A stretch of DNA of 64,000 nt, from contig NZ_LR594040.1 in the NCBI RefSeq assembly GCF_901543175.1, positions 1,860,001 to 1,924,000 on the forward strand, in the 5' to 3' direction. The stretch's first letter is position 1. Every line of letters starts with the position of its first letter. Positions 10,870 to 19,326 of this stretch are shown here, piece after piece. A program made the translations under genes and the position numbers. Below the pieces are notes generated by a model that worked only from the letters and a program-made list of their open reading frames with translations, made no database searches and was not told the origin of the DNA. The DNA is from Streptococcus australis. Lineage in GTDB: Bacteria > Bacillota > Bacilli > Lactobacillales > Streptococcaceae.

Positions 10870-12416
10870 CTACTGTTTACCTCGTTAATCAAGCCCTTGA
10901 TATCAATTTTACCATTAGGCGTTAGTGGCAAACTGTCTCGATAGAGAAACTTGGATGGCATCATATAAGACATCATGATATCTGCTAGGTCTTCCTTGAT
11001 AGCCTTGGTAATATCGATATCACGCTCAAACTGCTCACTAACACCGTCCTTCAAAATAACGTAGGCCAGTAGATTTTGTACCTTGTGATCCTTGTTATAG
11101 CGTGGAACAGCAACAGCCGACTCGATATAGCGAGATTTGTTGAGGTTTTGAGAAACATCTTCAAGCTCAATACGATAACCGTTAAACTTAATCTGGAAAT
11201 CCATTCGTCCACCATAGAGAAGCAAGCCCTCATCTGTCATAGTTCCTACATCCCCTGTGTGGTAGGCCGGAAGACCTTCGAACTCAAAGAAAGCTTCTGC
11301 CGTTTTTTCAGGGTTATTCATATAGCCTTTTGAAACAGCTGGCCCAGAAACAATGATTTCTCCCTGTTCACCATTTGGCAGTTTCTTACCTTCCTCATCA
11401 ATGATAAAGGTTGGAGAATCCGCCTTGGTATAGCCAATTGGTAGGCGTTTGAGAGTCGTCAACATCTCGTCTGTTACGGCAACAGCTGATAGAGCTACTG
11501 TTGCTTCTGTTGGACCGTAGGCATTGATAATACGGGCATTGGGGAATCGCTCGCGTAGTTTTTGAGCTGTTTTGACCGTCAATTCTTCACCATCAAAGTA
11601 GAAATGCGTGATTCCTGGCATTTTCTCGCTGTTAAAGTCTTCTGACAACATGGCCATATCTGCAAAGGACGGTGTTGATGTCCAGATAGCGATTGGCAAG
11701 GAAAAGATGGTCGCAAAGAGTTTTTTGAAGTCCTGAGTAATGGCTGAAGGAAGAGCGAAAAGCGTGCCACCAAGTGCCAAGGTCGGTGCCCAGTACATGA
11801 CAGATAGGTCAAAAGAATAAGGGGGCTGGGCTAACATTTGCGGACGACTTGGCGTCGCAAACTCTTTATCTGTAATCATCCAGTTGGTAAAACTGAGGAG
11901 ATTGTCGTGGGAAATCTGCACTCCTTTTGGCTTACCAGTCGTACCAGAAGTAAAGATGATGTAGTAGTTGTCATCTCCCTTGACTGGATGCGTCATCTCG
12001 TAGCTAGAAGCTTGAGCAAATGCTTCATGAACTTGCTCTAAATTCAGCATCGGTGTGCTTGTTTGCTCTAATGGAAAATCTGAGATAGCAATAATCAAAC
12101 TTGGCTCTGCAACTTCTACGATAGCAGAAACTCGTTCCAAGGCCGAATGGCTGTCAATTGGAATGTAGGCATGACCCGACTTAGTTAACGCTACAAAGGT
12201 AGCCAACATCTCATATTCCTGACCACCAAAAACGACGACTGGAGATTTCTCAGGCAAGGCAAGTCGATCGATAGCTGTAGCCAAACTATCCGAATCAGCC
12301 TTTAGATCACCATAAGTATGCTCCTGACCTAAAACGTTGTAGACAGGATATGTTGGTTGTATTTGAGCAAAGTGCTCAATCGTTTCAATCATATCTTTTA
12401 TCGGTTTATTAGACAC
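10866..12416 (-). CDS. dltA: D-alanine--D-alanyl carrier protein ligase DltA
   Basis: This is a 516-residue adenylation enzyme of the acyl-CoA synthetase/NRPS-A superfamily. It activates D-alanine with ATP and loads it onto DltC. The phosphate-binding loop [12 protein letters not shown] (about residues 153-164), [13 protein letters not shown] and the C-terminal lysine motif LTPNGKID are present. It lies 20 bases downstream of the small dltX gene and overlaps dltB by 4 bases. It is the first large enzyme of the operon. Confidence 0.97.
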   Translation of the reverse strand: MSNKPIKDMIETIEHFAQIQPTYPVYNVLGQEHTYGDLKADSDSLATAIDRLALPEKSPVVVFGGQEYEMLATFVALTKSGHAYIPIDSHSALERVSAIVEVAEPSLIIAISDFPLEQTSTPMLNLEQVHEAFAQASSYEMTHPVKGDDNYYIIFTSGTTGKPKGVQISHDNLLSFTNWMITDKEFATPSRPQMLAQPPYSFDLSVMYWAPTLALGGTLFALPSAITQDFKKLFATIFSLPIAIWTSTPSFADMAMLSEDFNSEKMPGITHFYFDGEELTVKTAQKLRERFPNARIINAYGPTEATVALSAVAVTDEMLTTLKRLPIGYTKADSPTFIIDEEGKKLPNGEQGEIIVSGPAVSKGYMNNPEKTAEAFFEFEGLPAYHTGDVGTMTDEGLLLYGGRMDFQIKFNGYRIELEDVSQNLNKSRYIESAVAVPRYNKDHKVQNLLAYVILKDGVSEQFERDIDITKAIKEDLADIMMSYMMPSKFLYRDSLPLTPNGKIDIKGLINEVNSR

Positions 12417-12436
12417 AGTTCTTCTTCTCCTTTAAA

Positions 12437-12568
12437 CTAGAACTCATTATAAATAAAGGTTCCTTGACTCTGACCAAGGTAACTAAAAAAATAAAGCAAA
12501 CCAAGTAAGATTACAAAATATAGGACGGTCTGTCCCAAAAACATATACAATTTTCTGTGTTTTCCCAT
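12437..12568 (-). CDS. dltX: Small teichoic-acid D-alanylation protein DltX
   Basis: This is a 43-residue single-span membrane peptide that starts MGKHRKLYMFLGQ. It has a hydrophobic helix (about residues 13-30) and ends in FIYNEF, the conserved DltX C-terminus. DltX is the usual first gene of the operon in Firmicutes. The C-terminal motif is thought to work with DltB/DltD at the outer face. The open frame extends to an ATG at 12622 (61 residues), which has a poorly spaced AGGA. The shorter start fits the family length better, but its Shine-Dalgarno is not obvious, so the start is uncertain. Confidence 0.8.
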   Translation of the reverse strand: MGKHRKLYMFLGQTVLYFVILLGLLYFFSYLGQSQGTFIYNEF

Positions 12569-12643
12569 AGTTAGTGTGTTCAATTTTCTATGATTTTTCA
12601 AAAAAGCTATGCAACTATGCATTTACTATCTTATCTTCCTAAC

Positions 12644-12673
12644 ATTTTACCATTTTATCAACCTTTTTTTCAA
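12644..12673 (-). promoter_or_regulatory. Putative dlt operon promoter
   Basis: On the minus strand TTGAAA (12668-12673) and TAAAAT (12644-12649, preceded by TGG) are separated by 18 bases, upstream of dltX. Confidence 0.5.
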
Positions 12674-12845
12674 CTGTTTACCATAATTCAAAAGTTTGTT
12701 TTAGCTTATTTTAAGATAAATTAAAATGTTAACAGTAAACGTAAACAAAAATTTCCATTTCTATAAATCTCCTATACCAGTCATCAGAAATTAAACAGTT
12801 TAAAAAATGACAACAAACACACGGCTCCCCCTTTGGGCATTTTTA
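12674..12845. other. AT-rich divergent intergenic region between dlt and hslO
   Basis: This region holds no coding frame. I see poly-A/T tracts, short imperfect repeats such as GTAAACGTAAAC, and a C-rich patch just before the hslO -10. No known operator could be assigned with confidence. Confidence 0.4.
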
Positions 12846-12861
12846 TGCTAAAATAGTAGCT
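12846..12861 (+). promoter_or_regulatory. Extended -10 of hslO directly before its ATG
   Basis: TGCTAAAAT (TG extension plus TAAAAT at 12849-12854) ends seven bases before the ATG at 12862. There is no Shine-Dalgarno between them, so transcription would start at about the A of the start codon. Confidence 0.6.
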
Positions 12862-13734
12862 ATGGATAAAATTATTAAAACTATATCAGAAAGCGGAGCC
12901 TTTCGTGCTTTTGTCCTTGATAGCACTGAAACCGTCTGCACTGCTCAAGAAAAACATCAAACTCAAGCCAGTTCAACTGTTGCACTTGGCCGTACCCTTA
13001 TCGCCAGCCAAATTCTCGCAGCCAATGAAAAAGGAAATACCAAAATTACTGTAAAAGTTCTTGGAACGAGCTCTCTCGGTGCCATCATCACAGTCGCAGA
13101 TACCAAGGGCAACGTCAAAGGCTACGTTCAAAATCCTGGCGTTGACATCAAAAAGACTGCAACGGGTGAAGTCCTAGTCGGTCCTTTTGTCGGCAATGGC
13201 CAATTTCTCGTTATCACAGACTACGGCACTGGAAGTCCTTATAACTCCATGACTCCTCTCATCTCTGGAGAAATCGGTGAAGACTTGGCCTATTACCTGA
13301 CAGAAAGCCAACAAACCCCTTCAGCAGTCGGCCTCAATGTTCTTTTGGGTAAAGACGACAAGGTCAAAGTTGCCGGTGGCTTCCTTCTCCAAGTCTTGCC
13401 AGGGGCCAAGGAAGAAGAGATTGCCCGCTTTGAAAAACGCATCCAAGAAATGCCCGCCATCTCAACTCTTCTGGAAAGCGATGACCATATCGAAGCCCTT
13501 CTCAAGGCCATCTATGGTGACGAATCCTACAAACGTCTTTCTGAAGAAGAAATTCGTTTCCAATGTGACTGCAGCAAAGACCGTTTTATGAACGCTCTTG
13601 CCAGCCTTCCAAATTCAGACCTTGAAGAAATGAAAGAGGAAGACCACGGGGCAGAAATCACTTGTCAATTCTGCCAAACAACTTATAACTTTGATGAAAA
13701 CGACTTGGAGGAACTCATTCGTGACAAATCTTAA
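12862..13734 (+). CDS. hslO: Redox-regulated chaperone Hsp33
   Basis: This 290-residue cytosolic holdase chaperone is activated by oxidation. The C-terminal zinc switch is visible as CDC (in [10 protein letters not shown]) followed about 33 residues later by CQFC, giving the CXC...CXXC arrangement. The N-terminal substrate-binding domain contains the family motifs GRTL and [14 protein letters not shown]. The start ATG has no ribosome-binding site but has an extended -10 seven bases upstream. The 3' end overlaps dusB, whose own Shine-Dalgarno lies inside hslO, so the two form an operon. Confidence 0.95.
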   Translation: MDKIIKTISESGAFRAFVLDSTETVCTAQEKHQTQASSTVALGRTLIASQILAANEKGNTKITVKVLGTSSLGAIITVADTKGNVKGYVQNPGVDIKKTATGEVLVGPFVGNGQFLVITDYGTGSPYNSMTPLISGEIGEDLAYYLTESQQTPSAVGLNVLLGKDDKVKVAGGFLLQVLPGAKEEEIARFEKRIQEMPAISTLLESDDHIEALLKAIYGDESYKRLSEEEIRFQCDCSKDRFMNALASLPNSDLEEMKEEDHGAEITCQFCQTTYNFDENDLEELIRDKS

Positions 13735-14701
13735 TACACCTTTTATGATTGGCAATGTTGAGATTCCCAATCGTACTGTTTTAGCACCCATGGCTGGTGT
13801 GACCAACTCAGCCTTTCGTACCATCGCAAAAGAACTCGGAGCTGGACTCGTTGTGATGGAAATGGTCTCTGACAAGGGAATCCAATACAACAATGAAAAA
13901 ACCCTTCACATGCTTCATATTGATGAAGGAGAAAACCCAGTTTCTATCCAACTCTTTGGTAGCGACGAAGATAGCCTCGCACGCGCAGCAGAATTCATCC
14001 AAGAAAACACCAAGACCGATATCGTTGATATCAACATGGGCTGCCCAGTTAACAAAATCGTGAAGAACGAAGCTGGTGCTATGTGGCTCAAGGATCCAGA
14101 CAAGATCTACTCTATCATCAACAAGGTCCAATCTGTCCTTGAGATCCCCCTCACTGTCAAAATGCGTACAGGATGGTCTGATCCATCCCTAGCCGTGGAG
14201 AATGCCCTCGCAGCTGAGGCTGCAGGTGTCTCTGCCCTCGCTATGCATGGCCGTACTCGCGAACAAATGTACACAGGCCACGCAGACCTTGAGACTCTTC
14301 ACAAGGTCGCTCAAGCTCTGACCAAGATTCCATTTATCGCCAATGGTGATATCCGTACGGTACAAGAAGCCAAACAGCGTATCGAAGAAGTCGGTGCTGA
14401 CGCTGTCATGATCGGTCGCGCAGCCATGGGAAATCCCTACCTCTTCAACCAGATCAATCACTACTTTGAAACAGGAGAAATTCTCCCTGACTTGACTTTT
14501 GAAGACAAGATGAAAATTGCCTACGAACACTTGAAACGCTTGATTAACCTCAAAGGAGAAAACGTTGCCGTTCGTGAATTCCGTGGACTCGCTCCTCACT
14601 ACCTCCGTGGAACATCTGGCGCAGCCAAACTCCGTGGAGCCATTTCACAAGCTAGCACCCTAGCAGAGATTGAAGCCCTCTTGCAATTAGGCAAAGCATA
14701 G
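13721..14701 (+). CDS. dusB: tRNA-dihydrouridine synthase DusB
   Basis: This 326-residue FMN-dependent enzyme reduces uridine in tRNA. The TIM-barrel motifs are present: [30 protein letters not shown] with the catalytic Cys, [19 protein letters not shown], and GNGDI / [11 protein letters not shown] for FMN phosphate binding. A GTG start at 13721 is chosen because GGAGG lies nine bases upstream and the family begins [17 protein letters not shown]. This start overlaps hslO by 14 bases. An upstream ATG at 13691 would add ten unrelated residues. Confidence 0.94.
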   Translation: MTNLNTPFMIGNVEIPNRTVLAPMAGVTNSAFRTIAKELGAGLVVMEMVSDKGIQYNNEKTLHMLHIDEGENPVSIQLFGSDEDSLARAAEFIQENTKTDIVDINMGCPVNKIVKNEAGAMWLKDPDKIYSIINKVQSVLEIPLTVKMRTGWSDPSLAVENALAAEAAGVSALAMHGRTREQMYTGHADLETLHKVAQALTKIPFIANGDIRTVQEAKQRIEEVGADAVMIGRAAMGNPYLFNQINHYFETGEILPDLTFEDKMKIAYEHLKRLINLKGENVAVREFRGLAPHYLRGTSGAAKLRGAISQASTLAEIEALLQLGKA

Positions 14702-14721
14702 TCTCACATCTACAACTCACA

Positions 14722-14758
14722 AAAACGGCAAAGCTCAAAAATGAGTCTTGCCGTTTTT
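14722..14758. terminator. Bidirectional terminator between dusB and the DUF1275 gene
   Basis: Arms AAAACGGCAA and TTGCCGTTTT with an additional inner CTCA/TGAG pairing lie between convergent genes. Confidence 0.85.
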
Positions 14759-15443
14759 ATATATTTTCATCTTGTAAATCTAATTGCTTCACTCTAGCTA
14801 TATAATAGGACATAATCAAAAACAAATTAAGGCTGACAATCCATATAGACCATTCATGAAGAAAATGCATCAATACAGCCAAGCTGATTGCGCCCACTAC
14901 GAAACTTCCCACAACAATCCCATAATTTAAGGCCTGACGACGGTATTCTTGGATATTTCCTTCTCTTCTAGCAATGCGATACAAAGCGGTCAGCATCTTT
15001 CGGTAATTTCCAGACGTCATAAAAATGACATAGGGATGATCTTCAATCAAACTGCCCGTAAATGTTAGCATCATCATTCCTGTTCCAAAAGCGATGAAAG
15101 GAACTTCTAATAGGGGAAATCGTGAAAAGAAAGGTAGAATAAGAGTTCCAATAAATAAAGGGAGCAGCATCTTAACCCGCCAGTAGGCCGTTTTGCGGTA
15201 TTCTTTCATGTGCAATGCAAACAGAAATCCTAGAGAAAAGAAAATAATGGAGCAGAATCGTAGCATCGTATTGATAACATTTGAGTCGTGCCAATCAGAT
15301 ATCAATAGGAGAATATTCCCTGTCTGTGTCGCTACCAAACTATGGTATTGAATATGGCAAAACACATCCAAAGAACCACCTACAAATCCAAGAAATACTC
15401 CCATCAATCGTGTGTTTTGAGGTAAGATTAATTTATCCGCCAT
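14757..15443 (-). CDS. DUF1275 (YoaK-family) membrane protein
   Basis: This is a 228-residue protein with about six hydrophobic segments. The motif GFVGGSLDVFCHIQYHSLVATQTGNI near the N-terminus is the hallmark of the DUF1275/YoaK family. The function of the family is unknown. It is monocistronic, with a TATAAT-type -10 about 30 bases upstream of the start and a GAGTG or AAAGGA element before the ATG. It converges on dusB and shares its terminator. Confidence 0.85.
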   Translation of the reverse strand: MADKLILPQNTRLMGVFLGFVGGSLDVFCHIQYHSLVATQTGNILLLISDWHDSNVINTMLRFCSIIFFSLGFLFALHMKEYRKTAYWRVKMLLPLFIGTLILPFFSRFPLLEVPFIAFGTGMMMLTFTGSLIEDHPYVIFMTSGNYRKMLTALYRIARREGNIQEYRRQALNYGIVVGSFVVGAISLAVLMHFLHEWSIWIVSLNLFLIMSYYIARVKQLDLQDENI

Positions 15444-15569
15444 GTATTATCACTCGTTTTCCTTTGATTTTTTTATTATACCACTTTCTCTTGGAGAAAC
15501 TAAGTGAAAAACAGTTGACTCACTCTTTTACAGAACGATTTCTAGTAAGAGTTAAAACACCAAATTTTA

Positions 15570-16253
15570 TTATTGAATCAAGGCAACGCTTGAAACTTTA
15601 CCATCCGCACCTGCTGTAATTTGGATGATTTTTCCTCCACCGATTTTGGCATTATACTTGCCATCATCAAGAGTGTAAGAGTAGCCTCTGATAGAATAGT
15701 TTTCTTTCTTTCCATCTGCAGTTTCTACTATAAATTGGCCCCCTGATGAAACCGTAATGGTTTCGCCATTCGCTCCCTTCCAGTTGCCTGCTGCAGCTGA
15801 GAAGTCACCATCCACCATGGTTAAAACTCCCTTGTAGCGTTTGTTGTGTTCTGCTTGCTTGTCTTGAAGTTTGCGGTCAGTTGTTGGATCATAGTTTGAC
15901 TGGTTAGACTGGGCTTGAGAACCTTGCTGAGTTGATGGAGCCTGAGAAGGGGCTGGTTGACTAGGAGTTGCTTGTTCTTGTCTTGATTCAGGTGCTGGTT
16001 TCGCTTGTGACTGATCTGGCGTTGTAGAAGACTGACCTGAAGATGCTTGAGATTTTTCAGATGAAGCTGAGCTTGAAGATTTTTGAGTCTTGCTTTCTTT
16101 GTTAGAAGAAGCTGCTTTGGAACTTGATGATTGGCTTGTCTTTGCAGAGCTGCTGGTTTGAGTGGTTTCGTTTTTATTTCCACAAGCTCCCAGTAGCAAG
16201 GTAGAAGCCAATACAGTCGCTGCCATCAATTTAATATAGGTTTTCTTTTTCAT
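15570..16253 (-). CDS. Ser/Gln-rich lipoprotein with C-terminal DUF6287-like domain
   Basis: This is a 227-residue exported lipoprotein. The start at 16253 is supported by AAAGGAG; an upstream in-frame ATG at 16274 is less likely. It has a signal peptide with a lipobox ending LLGAC. A low-complexity region of about 100 residues rich in Ser, Lys, Gln, Ala and Pro follows and probably spans the wall. The compact C-terminal domain (about 95 residues, from RYKGVLTMVDGDFSAAAGNW) resembles small streptococcal lipoprotein domains grouped as DUF6287. No enzymatic motif is evident and I do not assign a function. Confidence 0.85.
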   Translation of the reverse strand: MKKKTYIKLMAATVLASTLLLGACGNKNETTQTSSSAKTSQSSSSKAASSNKESKTQKSSSSASSEKSQASSGQSSTTPDQSQAKPAPESRQEQATPSQPAPSQAPSTQQGSQAQSNQSNYDPTTDRKLQDKQAEHNKRYKGVLTMVDGDFSAAAGNWKGANGETITVSSGGQFIVETADGKKENYSIRGYSYTLDDGKYNAKIGGGKIIQITAGADGKVSSVALIQ

Positions 16254-16307
16254 TTTTCTACTCCTTTGTAACATTTTTGAAATGTTAAGAAATCTTTTTG
16301 TAACATA

Positions 16308-16336
16308 ATTGTAACATTAGACCTTGAATCTGTCAA
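16308..16336 (-). promoter_or_regulatory. Consensus promoter of the lipoprotein gene
   Basis: TTGACA (16331-16336) and TACAAT (16308-16313) on the minus strand are separated by 17 bases, about 55 bases upstream of the start codon. Confidence 0.75.
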
Positions 16337-16379
16337 CTATTTAGAGAAACTATTTTAAAAAATTTCTCTCTACTATCTC

Positions 16380-16387
16380 TATTCGTA
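16380..16387 (-). promoter_or_regulatory. Perfect SigX (ComX) box upstream of the lipoprotein gene
   Basis: TACGAATA on the minus strand lies 126 bases before the lipoprotein start and is oriented toward it. The rest of the 305-base gap 16254-16558 holds the vegetative promoter, an imperfect inverted repeat TAGAGAAA...TTTCTCT (about 16341-16372) and a terminator; I see no gene in it. Confidence 0.5.
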
Positions 16388-16527
16388 ATCGAAACGAAAA
16401 AATAGAAAATTTCTTAGATTAAGTCCTATTTTTTACATCATCCTTGCGTAATCGCTTGCATCGTCTTGGATAAAGGGCTACAGTACTATTGAAATAAGAT
16501 AAAAACATCTAATAATTGGAAAATAAA

Positions 16528-16553
16528 GAGGTCGGGAACTTTGTCCCGACCTC
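16528..16553. terminator. Terminator hairpin after nrtR
   Basis: Perfect ten-base arms GAGGTCGGGA / TCCCGACCTC have a six-base loop, just downstream of the nrtR stop. A T-run follows on the plus strand and a T-rich stretch on the minus strand. Confidence 0.8.
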
Positions 16554-16558
16554 GCTTT

Positions 16559-17332
16559 TTATTTCAATCGATAGGTTTTTCTTGGTTTCTTTTTAGGAAC
16601 TCGTTTGAGTCCGACTTCTTCTACATATTCGCCGTATTTTACGAGAAAGTTATTGCTGACAATTGGGCGACCGGGGTTGATGAGATTGACCAGTTCAGTC
16701 CCTTCATAGACGGTGAACTCCTCCTCCAGCAGATAAAGGAAGGTAGGATTCCAGTCAAGTCGCCCTTGGATTCGTTTGATAGATTCTTGGATAATGGCAT
16801 AATGGTCAAAGGCGAAGGCTTGCTCGTCCAGCTCCACTCCCTCTAGGAAACATTTGCCTGTCTGAAAGTCGACATCTACAAAAACGACATCCTTGGCATC
16901 GTCACCCGCCTGAACGAGGTCTAAGGCACGACTAGGCAGGTACACTAAGTGAGCAATGGTCACTGTCCAGCCCCGTGGATCACGCCCAGGGGTCGATACG
17001 GTCATCAATTGCTCGATTTTTTCCAAAGGTAGATCGAGATTGACTTCTTCTCTCACTTCGCGCTGACAGGCATGTGCAGCATCTTCTCCCTTATCCATAA
17101 AGCCTCCAACCAGAGCCAAACAGTTTTGATAAGGGTGAGCCTTGCGACGGATTAACAAGAGCTTGATTTTTCCTTCGACAAAGCAGTAGGCCACCATATC
17201 CACCGTCACACTTGGTTTTTCATATTGAGGGAGTTCCTGCTTGTAGTACCAGTCTAAAAACTCCTCCTGACTTGCATGAATTTCATAATATTCTTTTTCC
17301 GTCATCCCTGCTGGAATCTTCGTGTCTACCAT
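16559..17332 (-). CDS. nrtR: NrtR-like Nudix-domain regulator of NAD metabolism
   Basis: This is a 257-residue protein. A Nudix-type domain lies at about residues 42-180, with box GGFMDKGED...REVREEV at 77-97. The consensus Gly after the EE pair is replaced by Asn. The C-terminal winged-helix-like segment ends KKKPRKTYRLK, as in NrtR regulators, which sense ADP-ribose and repress NAD genes. An N-terminal extension of about 40 residues precedes the domain. The gene lies one base after pnuC and is the third gene behind nadR, which supports a regulatory role in NAD salvage. A plain Nudix hydrolase is the alternative. Confidence 0.8.
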   Translation of the reverse strand: MVDTKIPAGMTEKEYYEIHASQEEFLDWYYKQELPQYEKPSVTVDMVAYCFVEGKIKLLLIRRKAHPYQNCLALVGGFMDKGEDAAHACQREVREEVNLDLPLEKIEQLMTVSTPGRDPRGWTVTIAHLVYLPSRALDLVQAGDDAKDVVFVDVDFQTGKCFLEGVELDEQAFAFDHYAIIQESIKRIQGRLDWNPTFLYLLEEEFTVYEGTELVNLINPGRPIVSNNFLVKYGEYVEEVGLKRVPKKKPRKTYRLK

Positions 17333-17333
17333 T

Positions 17334-18113
17334 TTAAGCCTCCTTTCGAACTGCTTTGGTCCATTGGTACCATCCCACTAGACTATTGAGTGTGTAAACC
17401 CAGTACATCCCTTGGATATGGATATTTTCACCCCACCAGAGGTAGATACTAAAGAGATTTGTTGCAATCCAGAAAATCCATTGCTCACGGTAAAGACGCG
17501 TCATCAAGAGCTGACCAACACCATTGGTCGCATCGGTAACACTATCACGGAAAGGGCGAGCACTATGGATACTTTGGTAAGCCAAGCCCATACCAATCCA
17601 AATGATAGCAGTCAAAGTCAAGTACTTGAGCCAATCAAGTACAGATAATTTCTTAGCTTCAAAGTGGAATTCTTCTGGTTTTCCTTGGTCATTGATACGA
17701 TTGGACAGCCAAGCATAGAGACCAATCGGCTGCATGACAAAGAAGTAAACAGTCGTCAAAACTTCTCCGTAAAAAGTCGCATTCATGGCCAAAATCAAAT
17801 AGATAGCTGAGTTAATAGCCCCAAAGAGATAATTGCTTGCACGCCCTTCTGCTACCAAGATGACACAGACAATCCCAGTCCAAGATGCAAACAAGCTCAG
17901 CAAGTCATGGCTTTCTGTATTTTGTGTAAACTCTAAGATCAAAGGAACACTTGACAAGGCGATGAGATACAACCACTGCAAAAGGCTACGACCGACAAAG
18001 AGATCTTTCCAGAGCAAACGCATGGTTCCTGCAAAACCGATCTTACGGGCTTCTGCATGGACATTTTTAAAGTTTTCGATAAATTGTGTGATTTTTTTAG
18101 TTACTGTTTTCAT
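17334..18113 (-). CDS. pnuC: Nicotinamide riboside transporter PnuC
   Basis: This 259-residue membrane protein has about seven hydrophobic segments and imports nicotinamide riboside. Family motifs include WTGIVCVILVAEGRASNYLFGAINSAIYL, EVLTTVYFFVMQPIGLYAW and the C-terminal WWGENIHIQGMYWVYTLNSLVGW. Two consecutive ATG codons occur. The second (18113) has GGAG at six bases and is preferred over 18116. It sits between nadR, which phosphorylates and traps the imported riboside, and the NrtR-like gene. Confidence 0.93.
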   Translation of the reverse strand: MKTVTKKITQFIENFKNVHAEARKIGFAGTMRLLWKDLFVGRSLLQWLYLIALSSVPLILEFTQNTESHDLLSLFASWTGIVCVILVAEGRASNYLFGAINSAIYLILAMNATFYGEVLTTVYFFVMQPIGLYAWLSNRINDQGKPEEFHFEAKKLSVLDWLKYLTLTAIIWIGMGLAYQSIHSARPFRDSVTDATNGVGQLLMTRLYREQWIFWIATNLFSIYLWWGENIHIQGMYWVYTLNSLVGWYQWTKAVRKEA

Positions 18114-18122
18114 CATTTTCTC

Positions 18123-19181
18123 CTAATCTGCTTGGTAAATGGCATCAATAGCCACTTTGGCTGCTTCATAATTTCCTAGGTAATCCTCAGCAAGATAAAC
18201 TAGTGGAATGGTGGTTAAATATCGCTCTCTCATCTGGTCCAAATGCTGGGAAAAACTGTGACGAATATGGTCTTCTGCCATGGTCATATCTCTAAACCCG
18301 TCATTGACATAGGAGCCTACAGGTTGCACAAAGAGAATCAAGTCCCATTTTTCCTTAGCCAAGATCGAAACAAAGAGATTGTCAAAGGTTTCTCCTGATA
18401 AGTCCTCTTGATCCTCAGCCTCCATGTAGTAGTCATAATAACCCTTGGTTACCAAGGAGTTGGTATCAGCTATCACTAGGCCTCGATTGGCATTGCTATC
18501 AATTAATTTTGAGGTCTGGTCATACTGTCCCAACAGGAGATAATAGTAATCCTTTGGAGTCAATTCATCGTCGCGGACATTGTTTTTGATCTGGTACTCA
18601 CGCGCGTATTCCAGACTAACGGGCACATCGTAATACCTTGCCAAATCCTTTGCTAAAGTGGTCTTCCCATTGCTGGCACTTCCCATAATCAACACTTTCT
18701 TTGTAAACTGACGACGGAAGGGTTGAGCGATGTATTTCCAATATTTGCTTGGATTTTCTCGAATCATAGTCGCTGAGATACCAAACTTTCTTTCTTGCAA
18801 GACAGTCTCAAAGCCACGTTTAGCTAATTCTTGCTGATAGCCTGCTTCTCCTACAAAGAAGATTAGTTCTTGCTGGTTTTCATCATAGGAAATCTCCGCT
18901 AACATCTGGTCCAACCACTCCTGCCAGCCCATAGGGTAACGGGGAAGGTTGGTCTCATCCAGCTTGCAGACAGAGGTCAAATCGTCATCACGAAAAGCCT
19001 CTCGGATATAGCGAAATCGTTTTTGAAGACTTAAACCTACCTGCTCACCTCGGTCTCCCTCGTAGCCTGAAACGACTACCCAGACCTGATCACACTGACG
19101 CTTTGCTCGCTGGATTAAATCGATATGCCCCTGATGGAGAGGGGCAAAGGTCCCAAATACTACTGCTATTTTCTTTTTCAT
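18123..19181 (-). CDS. nadR: Bifunctional NMN adenylyltransferase / ribosylnicotinamide kinase (NadR)
   Basis: This is a 352-residue two-domain enzyme. The N-terminal nucleotidyltransferase domain has GTFAPLHQGH (HxGH type) and ISATMIREN, and converts NMN to NAD. The C-terminal kinase domain has a P-loop GSASNGKTT at about residue 168 and phosphorylates nicotinamide riboside to NMN. The N-terminal helix-turn-helix of enterobacterial NadR is absent, as in Haemophilus-type NadR. It is the first gene of nadR-pnuC-nrtR, with a nine-base gap to pnuC, and has a strong promoter overlapped by three copies of a CTATRTTTTT motif. Confidence 0.93.
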   Translation of the reverse strand: MKKKIAVVFGTFAPLHQGHIDLIQRAKRQCDQVWVVVSGYEGDRGEQVGLSLQKRFRYIREAFRDDDLTSVCKLDETNLPRYPMGWQEWLDQMLAEISYDENQQELIFFVGEAGYQQELAKRGFETVLQERKFGISATMIRENPSKYWKYIAQPFRRQFTKKVLIMGSASNGKTTLAKDLARYYDVPVSLEYAREYQIKNNVRDDELTPKDYYYLLLGQYDQTSKLIDSNANRGLVIADTNSLVTKGYYDYYMEAEDQEDLSGETFDNLFVSILAKEKWDLILFVQPVGSYVNDGFRDMTMAEDHIRHSFSQHLDQMRERYLTTIPLVYLAEDYLGNYEAAKVAIDAIYQAD

Positions 19182-19205
19182 ACACGCTTTCTTTTTTATA
19201 ATTTT

Positions 19206-19259
19206 CTATATTTTTGTTTTTCTATGTTTTTATTATATACTATATTTTTGTGTTGTCAA
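19206..19259 (-). promoter_or_regulatory. nadR promoter with three direct repeats (candidate NrtR operator)
   Basis: On the minus strand TTGACA (19254-19259) and TATAAT (19232-19237) are 16 bases apart. On the plus strand CTATATTTTTGTT (19206-19218), CTATGTTTTTATT (19222-19234) and CTATATTTTTGTG (19240-19252) form three direct repeats. They cover the spacer, the -10 and the start region. Regulator binding is inferred. Confidence 0.65.
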
Positions 19260-19296
19260 TAGTTTTTATTATTTTTTATAAAAAGGTTCCAAAAAA

Positions 19297-19320
19297 AGAA
19301 TCAGGATTGCTCCTGACTCT
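19297..19320 (-). terminator. Terminator of ctsR-clpC
   Basis: The minus-strand hairpin AGAGTCAGGA-GCAA-TCCTGATTCT is followed by seven T residues. Confidence 0.87.
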
Positions 19321-19326
19321 CCATTT

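Noticed and set aside
12710-12726. CiaR-like direct repeat TTTAAG-N5-TTAAAA upstream of dlt
   Set aside because: The second half matches 4 of 6 bases, and the distance and orientation relative to the dlt promoter are not those expected; the region is very AT-rich.
15821-16183. Gln/Lys-rich frame overlapping the lipoprotein gene on the same strand
   Set aside because: It is the out-of-frame reading of the low-complexity Ser/Gln region; the lipoprotein frame has signal peptide, lipobox and ribosome-binding site.
16447-16460. cre-like sequence CGTAATCGCTTGCA
   Set aside because: It matches only 12 of 14 positions and is not next to a recognisable promoter element, unlike the hpf site.
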